Origin: CAVWNR01 sp963756525
GTDB lineage: Bacteria; Actinomycetota; Actinomycetes; Mycobacteriales; Jatrophihabitantaceae
Assembly: GCA_963756525.1 (NCBI GenBank)
Contig: CAVWNR010000009.1
Coordinates: forward strand, 186,001-250,000
Direction: 5' to 3'
DNA length: 64,000 bases
Below are positions 1 to 7,126 of this stretch, one piece after another (position 1 is the stretch's first letter; each line of letters begins with the position of its first letter). Under the pieces are notes generated by a model. It made no database searches. It worked only from the letters and a program-made list of their open reading frames with translations, and had not been told where the DNA came from. The translations under genes were made by a program, and so were the position numbers.

Positions 1-1
1 G

Positions 2-97
2 CAGGGCTGGACAGGTCACTCTCCCGAACAATTGCAGGCGATGAAGGACGGCCTCGCCGACCTCAAGCGACGGGGTGTCGCCGTCATCTATGACTGA
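2..97 (+). CDS. C-terminal tail of an unidentified protein (5' end outside window)
   Basis: The first bases are open in frame 2 and encode 31 residues ending in RRGVAVIYD before a TGA at 95-97. Codon use is high-GC at third positions, as in a real gene. The piece is too short to name a family; an amphipathic helix (EQLQAMKDGLADLKRR) precedes the end. The gene starts before the window. Confidence 0.4.
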   Translation, partial: QGWTGHSPEQLQAMKDGLADLKRRGVAVIYD

Positions 98-554
98 CCC
101 AGGTCGCGCAACCGCCCGCAGACGTCGTCCGTTCGGTCGAAACTGGCATGGCCAGTCGCCGCGAACTGAATGGGCGAGTCAATGAGTCGCGCGCCGTCCC
201 GTAAGCGAAACCTCCCACGCCACATGCCTGGGCGCCGAGGATGGCTCGCTCGGATCGTGCCGGCATGGCTGATGAGGTGAAGCACGCGTCGCTTCGTGCA
301 CGCCGGAGGAGGCGGCGTCGCTGCTGCACCACGCCGCGCAGGTGTGGCAGAGACCGCCGACCGCATCACCGTGGATCCGGGCTGAACCGTCGTCAAATCC
401 TGGCCCGAGTATCTGGCATGACGAGCGGCCCGCTGCCAACCGCGCGCGCTCGGCTCGCCGCGCGCCGAGTTGCTGATTTGACCTGTGGTATCGGCCTCAG
501 CGACGCGCAACCGTGCGATCGTTGGCTCTCAGCTTGACCGGGCAGACTCGGGGT
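98..554. other. intergenic, no gene recognised
   Basis: Several short overlapping ORFs occur on both strands, but none has a recognisable protein, a convincing ribosome binding site or consistent codon bias. No clear promoter for the next gene was identified. Confidence 0.4.
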
Positions 555-1739
555 ATGCCATCGGCCACGAGCGTCACGCGCCCGGATCCGAGCCTGCCGG
601 AGGGCGTAGACCTACTGCCGACGATCGGCCACCTGGTGATCCTGATCAAGGAGAACCACTCGTTTGACAATTACTTCGGCATGCTCGGACGTGGCGACGG
701 ATTCAGCCTGGATGCCAGCGGTCGCCCGGTGAACAGCAACCCGGATCGACACGGCCGACCGGTAGTTGTGCACCATTTGACCTCACCCTGGCAGCCCTGG
801 CATGGGCTGGACCAGCATTGGAACGCTAGTCATCTCCAGTGGGATCACGGCGCTAACGACGGGTTCGTGCGCACGACGAACAGCACCGCGCCGATGGGCT
901 ACTGGACCGGGCAGGAGTTGCCCTTCTACTACGCGTTGGCCCGCACCTTTCCGATCGGCGACCGATACTTCGCCTCCTGCCTGGCGCAGACGTTTCCGAA
1001 CCGGCGCTTCCTGCAAGCCGGCACCGCGTACGGGCTGGTGGCGAGCAAGGTCCTCGATCCACTCGCGGCGAACCCGCCGGGCGGGGTGATCTGGGACAAA
1101 CTCGACCGCTTCCACATCAGCTGGATCAACTACTTCGTGGAAGCACCCGAGATCGGTTTGTTCCCCCGGGTCCTGCTCGAGCACCCGGCCAACGTCCGGC
1201 CGCTCGTCGAGTTCTACGACGACTGTCGACACGATCGGCTGCCGGCGGTCAGCCTCATTACCCCGGAAGTCTTTGTGCTGTCCGAGGGGGAGACCCAAGA
1301 CGTTCAGCTCGGCGAGGCGTTCACCGCCAGCATCGTCAACGCCGTGCTGCACAGCCCGGCGTGGCCGCGCACGATGCTGATCGTCGCCTACGACGAACAC
1401 GGCGGCTACTACGACCACGTTCCGCCGCCGCCGGCGATCCCACCCGACGACGTGCCACCCGACATTCACCTGCCCCCAGACCAGCCCGGCGGCTACGACC
1501 GGTACGGCTTCCGGGTGCCCTGCATCATCGTTGCCCCATTCGCCAAATCCGACCACGTGTCGCACCAGGTCTACGACCACACCTCAATCCTGAAGACGAT
1601 CGAACGCAAATGGAATCTCGCACCGCTCACCCGGCGAGACGCCGCCGCGAGCGATCTACTCGATTTCGTCGTTCTCACCGGGCCGCCCGCATTTGACCAC
1701 CCGCCCGCGCTACCACCCGCCGGTTCGGCGACGCGGTGA
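555..1739 (+). CDS. phosphoesterase family protein (phospholipase C / acid phosphatase type)
   Basis: This 394-residue protein belongs to the phosphoesterase family (PF04185) of bacterial non-haemolytic phospholipases C and AcpA-type phosphatases, which hydrolyse phosphoester bonds with an alkaline-phosphatase-like fold. Seen in sequence: the family N-terminal metal-site motif ENHSFDNYFG near residue 33, the QTFPNRRF segment near residue 155, the metal-binding YDEHGGYYDHVPPP near residue 280, and VYDHTSILKTIERKW near the C-terminus. No Tat or Sec signal peptide is visible, so it may be cytosolic, unlike many relatives. A GTG at 513 would add 14 residues; the ATG at 555 is preferred because conserved sequence begins shortly after it. 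It is not in an obvious operon. Substrate is not predictable. Confidence 0.85.
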   Translation: MPSATSVTRPDPSLPEGVDLLPTIGHLVILIKENHSFDNYFGMLGRGDGFSLDASGRPVNSNPDRHGRPVVVHHLTSPWQPWHGLDQHWNASHLQWDHGANDGFVRTTNSTAPMGYWTGQELPFYYALARTFPIGDRYFASCLAQTFPNRRFLQAGTAYGLVASKVLDPLAANPPGGVIWDKLDRFHISWINYFVEAPEIGLFPRVLLEHPANVRPLVEFYDDCRHDRLPAVSLITPEVFVLSEGETQDVQLGEAFTASIVNAVLHSPAWPRTMLIVAYDEHGGYYDHVPPPPAIPPDDVPPDIHLPPDQPGGYDRYGFRVPCIIVAPFAKSDHVSHQVYDHTSILKTIERKWNLAPLTRRDAAASDLLDFVVLTGPPAFDHPPALPPAGSATR

Positions 1740-2666
1740 CTCGACCAGCGAGACCGCGGCCGACCGTTCGGCTGACTGACCGGCGTGCCCGTCCTGATCA
1801 ACACGGCAGCGGCTAGCCATCGACAGGATGAGCAGTGATTCGGTGTAACAGCGAGTCGTGAACTCCGTCGACGGAACCTTCCAGCCGCAAAATCCCGCTG
1901 CTCTGGAGGTCGAGATGTGGGAGGCGTACCAGGCCAGTCTGGTCCAGAAGGCGCAGGCTCGGAAGCGACTCGATGCACAGCTCACCGCGGTCAAGGCCAA
2001 CGCCGAGCGGGTCACCGCCAATTCGCGCCCGACACCGCTGTCGTCTCGGTTTTCACCCAGGTGGGTCCGCTACGACCCTTTCAGGTGTCGGGCCGTTCGC
2101 CGAAGGCGCGCCCGCGGACCTGGACATAGCTGACCGGGCTGAGCCGCCCGCCGAGCCGCTCATCGAGGCACACCCGCCCGGGCGGAAGGTCACCACAACG
2201 ACACGGAGCTACCTGCTGCGGCGCCCGCGGCCGGAGGTCGGCTACCGCCTGCCCATCGGCGGATCGCCGGTCCGCTACCTGGAACGGGTCGGCTGGGCCG
2301 CCGGCTTTGACGACGTCAACGGCCAGGACGGTGCCTTACGGCGCGCCGACACCTTCAACGACGTCCTGGCACCAACGCCCGGTGCGGTCGCGGCCGCATG
2401 CCGCGCGGCGGCGACGCGGTAACCGCCACCGGCCCGCTGACAGGTAACGCCGAGCAGACCAGCACCCAGCTCGCTTCTGGTCGTCAGCTGGCGGAGCGGA
2501 TCCGTCGCTGGTCCGGCAACCCGGCCAGCATCATCCAGGCATCACCGGCCCAGGCGACGGCGATGACACGCCGCCGAGCGCCGACCGTGCGCCAACTACG
2601 CCGCGACCCGATCGCGCCGACCGAGGCGGACCTGCTGAAGGCCCGGCCGGCCGGTCGCACCGCGGC
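1740..2666 (+). other. decayed coding region, unassigned
   Basis: Pieces that read like protein lie in different frames. At 1858-2000 a helical stretch contains LEVEMWEAYQASLVQKAQ; at 2110-2390 another frame contains EVGYRLPIGGSPVRYLERVG; at 2400-2640 a third frame is open. The pieces cannot be joined into one intact gene and no family was recognised. This looks like one or two genes broken by frameshifts, upstream of the HEPN-like remnant. Confidence 0.35.
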
Positions 2667-3054
2667 GTGCGGCCGCGCCGAGGCACGCACCGGCTGGCCC
2701 AGGCGGAGAAGTCCCACCAGGTCGCTGAGCTGATCGCCGACCACACAGACTCCGCGCCGGCCTCGGCCAGCGCCGCCGCCTCGCTGGCGGTCCCCGCCGG
2801 CGTCGCCGCGGCCGACGCCGCCTGCCGCGTCGCGCTCGGCCGACGGCCCGCAGCCCGGACCACCGCCAAGGCATCCACCTGCTCCCGCCGGTCGAGCCCG
2901 GCAGGCCGGACGCCGCCAAGCAGCTGGCCCGGCTGCTCGACCCGAAAGACACCACCCAATACAGCGTCATCCAGGTCACCGGTGCCGAACGGCGCGCGGC
3001 GATCCGCCACGCCACGACCCTGCACCGCTCGCCGGCACCACCGTGCGCCGCTGA
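2667..3054 (+). pseudogene. HEPN-like DNA-binding/toxin-type protein, frameshifted
   Basis: Two out-of-frame segments together resemble a small actinobacterial helical HEPN-like family. Segment 1 (about 2695-2860) contains HQVAELIADHTDSAPAS followed by an alanine-rich helix with AAADAACRVALGRR. Segment 2 (about 2862-3030) contains DAAKQLARLLDPKDTTQYSV and GAERRAAIRHATTL. A third shift near 3030 restores the expected short end TTVRR and a TGA at 3052-3054. At least two frameshifts separate these parts, so no full-length product is possible. The family assignment is from remembered family features and is moderate; function is inferred only as a possible toxin or cofactor of mobile DNA. Confidence 0.5.
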
Positions 3055-3162
3055 CCACCGGCTGGCGAGCCAACATCGTGCGCTCGCAGCAAGCCGGCGC
3101 ATACCTCGGCCGTGGTACCCGAGTGGTTGTTCCGCTCATTGCCGCAGTCGGACGCTTCGACC

Positions 3163-3290
3163 AAAGATGATCAGCGCGTACATGCCGAGAGTCGGAAACA
3201 TCGCGAGCAGTTGCGGAGATCAACTCCTGAAGATCGCTAGATGCGACCACTCGCGCCGATGAGCGCGTGTTCAATGTTCACGCACACTAC
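3163..3290 (-). repeat. dispersed degenerate repeat R1, copy B
   Basis: Aligned without gaps to 54243-54342, a 100-base part of this copy matches at about 67 positions. On the minus strand both copies read in one frame with shared residues (SAR, SSD-type, ELI, DVS, RADH, KRP), so R1 derives from a coding sequence. Other copies lie near 11703, 45829 and 54236. Confidence 0.55.
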
Positions 3291-3508
3291 AAGATCCGCG
3301 CACGGCCTCGCGCTCTGCGCGCGGCAGCCCCGAAATCATGAATGTCCTCGTCCGCGGACCGTGATCAGGCCAGTGGCGGTGTCCGTATAGGCGACCTTCA
3401 CCGGGCGTTTTCTCGGGCTACGTTTCCGGGCCCACAAGGGATTGAGCGTCCGCGCGCGAGCGGCGCTGCCCGCCGGGCGTTCGGCGTGCCGGGCGCGAGA
3501 GGTGAAGG
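3291..3508. other. intergenic, nothing recognised
   Basis: No gene or clear regulatory element was seen here. It separates the R1 copy from the stop codon of the VOC gene on the minus strand. Confidence 0.35.
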
Positions 3509-3859
3509 CTAGTGGCGCTCGGTGATCTCGAACACGTTCTCTTCTGGATCTCGGAAGTACGCCCAGGAGGAGTTGCTTCCTTCGACATCGGAGAGAACAT
3601 GAACCCCGCGTCTAAGCAGCTCGTCGCGGGCGGCGTGGATGTCCTCGACGGCGAATCCAACCTGGTAGCGCGGCTGGTCGTACTCCGGATCGTCGGATTG
3701 AGCGATCAGCTCGAACGTCACTCCGGGGCCGAGATCGAATTGCACCCAGTCGTTTCCCTGGTCGGCTTCGCGCAGACCAAGAACCTCGCGGTAGAAATGC
3801 CGCTGCTCATCCAGGTCGGCGCATACCACGCCTACCCATCGCGGGAACTGTAGATCCAT
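3509..3859 (-). CDS. VOC family protein (glyoxalase / dioxygenase superfamily)
   Basis: This 116-residue protein has the vicinal-oxygen-chelate layout: an N-terminal beta-strand and helix (WVGVVCADLDEQRHFYREVL) followed by a second half with VGFAVEDIHAARDELLRRG and a closing FRDPEENVFEITE. Such proteins bind metals, antibiotics or small electrophiles. The reading frame is open further upstream, but ATG at 3859 is chosen because AGGGA lies 8 bases before it and homology starts there. The C-terminal metal ligand Glu of FEITE is present. It is a single gene on the minus strand, just downstream of the ABC export operon but about 200 bases away. Substrate is unknown. Confidence 0.8.
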   Translation of the reverse strand: MDLQFPRWVGVVCADLDEQRHFYREVLGLREADQGNDWVQFDLGPGVTFELIAQSDDPEYDQPRYQVGFAVEDIHAARDELLRRGVHVLSDVEGSNSSWAYFRDPEENVFEITERH

Positions 3860-4063
3860 CAGTCGTCCCTGCCTTCCATGATGGCCTCGTCTCGACGGTA
3901 GGCCCGCGCCGGCAGAGACGAGACCGCCTCGCAAGCGGTCCGCTTCCGGGACGGCGCCGCTTGTCCTGCCGCGTGGTAAGCGCGTTCTGGCCGCAGAGGC
4001 GGGCGCCACCGGGAGCACTCGAGATGAGGGGATGGTGGTCTGACGACCACTGGCAACCGGGGG

Positions 4064-4897
4064 TCAGGCGTCGCGCCGCTTGAGGAGCAGAGCCGCGCTG
4101 GTCAGGGCCGCGGCGATCCACGCGAGGAGGACGAGCAGGCTGGTGGAGGCTGGCAGGGCGTCGGTGGCGGCGTGTGCGCTGAACATCGAGGCGCCTGCGT
4201 TGCTGGGCAGGTAGGGCAGGAGGTGTTCTCGCCAGCTGGCCGGGAGCAGCAGGCCGAGATTGGGCAGGACCAGCAGCAGCCCGAACAGGGTGGCGATGGC
4301 GCCGGCCGTGCTGCGGATGATGAAGCCGAGTGCGACGGAGAACACTCCGATCAGGGCGAGATAGCCGGCGACGCCCACTATGGTCCGCACGGCGCCGGTG
4401 GCTGACAGGTCTGTTCCGTGCGTGCCGAGGAGCTGCTGGCCGCCGAGGAACGCGGCGAAGGCGGCTGCCAGCATGAGCGCGAATGTCACGCCTGCGTAGA
4501 GGGTGGCCTTCGCCCACAGCACGGGAACTCGCTGTGGCACGGCGCCGAGCGTCGCCCGGATCATGCCGGTGGCGTACTCGCCGGTAACCAGCAGGACGCC
4601 CAGGACCCCGACGGCGAGCTGGGCCAGGTTGTAACCGGCCAAGCTGGCGTCGATCGGGCTGAAGGAGGCCTGCTCGTCCGGACGCATGTCGGACCAGTGC
4701 GCGTTCGTGGCCCCGCCGAAGATCCAGCCGATCGCGACCATCAAGACGACGCCAGCGACCAGGGTCAGTGCCGTCGAGCGCAGCGAACGCATCTTGATCC
4801 ACTCGCTGCTCAGGATCCTGGTCGGCGTGACGGGCTCGACCTTGACGAACGCGGAGACGTCTGACGGGCTGGCGGGCTCTGCGGTGAGGGTGTTCAT
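4064..4897 (-). CDS. ABC-2 type transporter permease
   Basis: This 277-residue membrane protein is the permease partner of the ATPase encoded immediately upstream; its ATG overlaps the ATPase TGA (ATGA). Six hydrophobic segments are visible: near residues 45-65, 95-118, 135-160, 180-205, 210-232 and 250-270. The sequence LSSEWIKMRSLRST near residue 30 is the usual cytoplasmic lead-in to the first membrane helix in actinobacterial ABC-2 permeases, and LVTGEYATGMIRATL is the conserved loop typical of this group. The substrate is unknown; relatives export antibiotics, lipids or peptides. The gene order regulator, small protein, DUF4386, ATPase, permease suggests an efflux module controlled by the LAL regulator upstream. 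Confidence 0.88.
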   Translation of the reverse strand: MNTLTAEPASPSDVSAFVKVEPVTPTRILSSEWIKMRSLRSTALTLVAGVVLMVAIGWIFGGATNAHWSDMRPDEQASFSPIDASLAGYNLAQLAVGVLGVLLVTGEYATGMIRATLGAVPQRVPVLWAKATLYAGVTFALMLAAAFAAFLGGQQLLGTHGTDLSATGAVRTIVGVAGYLALIGVFSVALGFIIRSTAGAIATLFGLLLVLPNLGLLLPASWREHLLPYLPSNAGASMFSAHAATDALPASTSLLVLLAWIAAALTSAALLLKRRDA

Positions 4898-5829
4898 GAT
4901 GCGCTCCTGACGTGGTGGCCGGTCGGGGTGTGGGCGTGGTACTCGATCTCGTCGCGGGTCATCTCCATGAAGGCCTCTTCCAGGGATGCCTTCTTGGCGG
5001 CGAGTCCGTGCAGGCTGATGTTGAGGTCGCGGGCGCGGTCGCCGATCTGCGCGGCGGTCAGGCCGGTGATCTCCAGCGTGTCGTGCGTAGGGCTGCAGAC
5101 CGTGATGTTGGCGCCGACGAAAGCCTTGGCCAGAGCCGTGGCCTGCGGGCAGCGGACGACGACCGCGTTGCTGGAGGCCTGCGCGATGAGCTCGGACATG
5201 GGCATGTCGGCCATCAGCCTCCCGCGGCCGACGACGATGACGTGGTCGGCGGTGAGGGCCATCTCGCTCATCAGGTGGCTGGAGACGAACACGGTGTGCC
5301 CGTTCGCCGCGAGGCTCTTGAGCAGGTCCCTGATCCAGCGGATGCCCTCCGGGTCTAGCCCGTTCACCGGCTCGTCCAGGATCAGCGTCTCGGGGTCTGC
5401 CAGCAGCGCGGACGCGATACCCAGGCGCTGGCCCATGCCGAGCGAGAACCCGCCCGCCCGCTTTCGGGCCACGTCCTGTAAGCCCACCATCTCGATGACC
5501 TGCACCACCCGCCTCTTCGTGATGCCGTGGGTGGCGGCGAGGGCCAGCAGGTGGTCGTAGGCGGAGCGGGAGGTGTGGACGGCGCGCGCCTCGAGCAGGG
5601 CGCCGACCACCTGCAGGGGCTTGGCGTGCTTGCGGTAGGGCTTGCCGCCGACTGTGACGGTGCCGCCGGTGGGTGCGTCGAGGCCGAGGATCATCCGCAT
5701 GGTGGTGGACTTGCCGGCGCCGTTGGGCCCCAGGAAACCGGTGATGATGCCGGGCTGAACGGTGAAGGTCAGGTCGTCGACGGCTGTCTTGTCGCCGTAC
5801 TTCTTGGTGAGGTTCGTGGCTTGGATCAT
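4894..5829 (-). CDS. ABC transporter ATP-binding protein
   Basis: This 311-residue ATPase powers the permease at 4064-4897. Visible motifs: Walker A GPNGAGKST near residue 36, Q-loop region after MRMILGLDAPTGG, signature SLGMGQRLGIASALL near residue 135, Walker B LILDEPVNGLDPEG near residue 155, and the switch histidine in FVSSHLMSEM. The C-terminal roughly 90 residues are the accessory domain common in drug-export (DrrA/CcmA-like) ATPases. Its stop overlaps the permease start. The preceding gene ends about 60 bases upstream on the same strand, consistent with one transcript. All catalytic motifs are intact, so the protein should be functional. Confidence 0.93.
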   Translation of the reverse strand: MIQATNLTKKYGDKTAVDDLTFTVQPGIITGFLGPNGAGKSTTMRMILGLDAPTGGTVTVGGKPYRKHAKPLQVVGALLEARAVHTSRSAYDHLLALAATHGITKRRVVQVIEMVGLQDVARKRAGGFSLGMGQRLGIASALLADPETLILDEPVNGLDPEGIRWIRDLLKSLAANGHTVFVSSHLMSEMALTADHVIVVGRGRLMADMPMSELIAQASSNAVVVRCPQATALAKAFVGANITVCSPTHDTLEITGLTAAQIGDRARDLNISLHGLAAKKASLEEAFMEMTRDEIEYHAHTPTGHHVRSAS

Positions 5830-5890
5830 GATGGTCGTCCTTCCGGTTCGTTGACGGTGGCCGCCGATGGCGCTGCGCGGGCTTCACGCG

Positions 5891-6667
5891 TTACGCGGGC
5901 GGACAGCTCGCGACCATCCCCGCGGTGATGGCAGAGGGTTTGAACCCCTTGACGATCAGCCAGACGCCGAGGGAGAACTCGAACGCGGCGACCGGGACCG
6001 AGGCAAGCCCGGCCAGCGCGGACACCTGCGAATAGGCGCCGGCGAAGACCGCGATGTCGGAGGCGAGCAGTAGCGGGGCGCCGACGAAGGCGATGATCGG
6101 CAGGATGCGGGGCACCAGGCCGGACCGGTACAGCAGGTAACCGAGCAGCAGGTCGCAGGCGACGGGCATCAGGCTCTGGGAGAGCAGGAACGTCGAGTTG
6201 TAGACGGCGACCAGGGCGTGGCCGACCGTGACCAGTGCGGCCGGGTCTGCTCCGGCGGTCCCGGCGACGTGGTTTCGCAGGGTGATGATCGAGAGCAGGC
6301 TGATTACGCCGACGAAGATGAGGCTGGTTTCCAGCATCCGGGCGGCGACCAGCCCGAGCGCGGCGGTCTTGTTCTGCCGCTTCAGCACCGGGTACAGCAC
6401 CACAGCCGTGCCGATGCCGGCCAGGCCGACGATGATCTCGGAGGCTGCCCCCCACATCACCCCGGTGCTGCTGCCGGCGCCCAGGATGAACGTGCCGACG
6501 TGGTCCTTCACCGGCTTGTACAGCGCGAGGGTGGGGATGGACACGAACGTGATCAGGTACAGCACGCCGGCCAGGAGCGCGGTCCGTCTCATCGGGTCCA
6601 TCCGGGCGCGCTGGCGGCCCACGCTGGTGTCAGGGGCGGTGCGCGCGGTGTAGGTGTCGGTGGTCAT
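5891..6667 (-). CDS. DUF4386 domain-containing membrane protein
   Basis: This 258-residue protein has six to seven hydrophobic segments, starting with TALLAGVLYLITFVSIPTLA near residue 30 and ending with a helix before the C-terminal GVWLIVKGFKP. The layout and the SLMPVACDLLLGYLLYRSG segment match the DUF4386 family of polytopic membrane proteins of unknown function, often found beside drug-type ABC exporters and regulators. Its ATG overlaps the stop of the small upstream gene (ATGA), so the two are translationally coupled. It lies about 60 bases upstream of the ATPase gene, in the same orientation. Any role in resistance or membrane stress is inference from context. Confidence 0.8.
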   Translation of the reverse strand: MTTDTYTARTAPDTSVGRQRARMDPMRRTALLAGVLYLITFVSIPTLALYKPVKDHVGTFILGAGSSTGVMWGAASEIIVGLAGIGTAVVLYPVLKRQNKTAALGLVAARMLETSLIFVGVISLLSIITLRNHVAGTAGADPAALVTVGHALVAVYNSTFLLSQSLMPVACDLLLGYLLYRSGLVPRILPIIAFVGAPLLLASDIAVFAGAYSQVSALAGLASVPVAAFEFSLGVWLIVKGFKPSAITAGMVASCPPA

Positions 6668-6963
6668 GTCGTGCTCCTCTCGGGGCTGGGGTGGGTCGTG
6701 CGGGGCGTCGTGGGCTCGTCGGGTGCCGTCGGGATGACCGAGACGAGCGGTAGGCCGATGTCGCTGAGCTTGCGGAGCAGGCCGTGCAGTGCGGATTGAT
6801 CGGCGAGGGTGCCGTGGATGACGGTGGTGCCGTCATGCTCGGCGGTGAGGGTCATGCCGTCGAACCAGGCGGCCCAGCGGGACGCGAGATGTCCTTTTAC
6901 GCGGATCTCGTACTTCCCCGGCCCAGCGACTTGATTGGCCTGCTTGGTCGGGACCTCGCTCAT
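6664..6963 (-). CDS. small hypothetical protein, first gene of the export operon
   Basis: This 99-residue protein contains the pattern KYEIRVKGHLASRWAAWFDG, then TVIHGTLADQSALHGLLRKL and IGLPLVSV. That is a compact alpha/beta protein frequently encoded beside actinobacterial regulators; its function is not known. The start at 6963 is fixed by an excellent ribosome binding site (AAGGAGG, about 8 bases upstream). The stop overlaps the DUF4386 start. The tail after residue 75 is Pro/Thr-rich and probably disordered. It follows the LuxR gene on the same strand after a 163-base gap holding direct repeats that could be an operator. Confidence 0.75.
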   Translation of the reverse strand: MSEVPTKQANQVAGPGKYEIRVKGHLASRWAAWFDGMTLTAEHDGTTVIHGTLADQSALHGLLRKLSDIGLPLVSVIPTAPDEPTTPRTTHPSPERSTT

Positions 6964-7044
6964 GCCGGTCGCCTCCTTCGCTTTGCTCGGCCCGCCGGTC
7001 CGCGGCTGCGGTCGTCGGTGTGACTGCTTGCGAGGGTGGCGGTC

Positions 7045-7080
7045 GATGTGGTGAGCGGGCATCACCAGATGTGGTGAGCG
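7045..7080. promoter_or_regulatory. direct repeat plus dyad in front of the export operon (candidate operator)
   Basis: The 13-base word GATGTGGTGAGCG occurs at 7045-7057 and again at 7068-7080, a period of 23 bases (about two helical turns). A perfect 6-base inverted repeat (TCACCA / TGGTGA, 4-base loop) lies at 7062-7077 and overlaps the second copy. Placement in the gap between the LAL regulator and the operon it precedes fits a regulator site; this is inference. Confidence 0.5.
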
Positions 7081-7126
7081 ACGTGGTGATCTGGCGGCGC
7101 GACACCGCGTGAGCCAGGCTGGTCGG

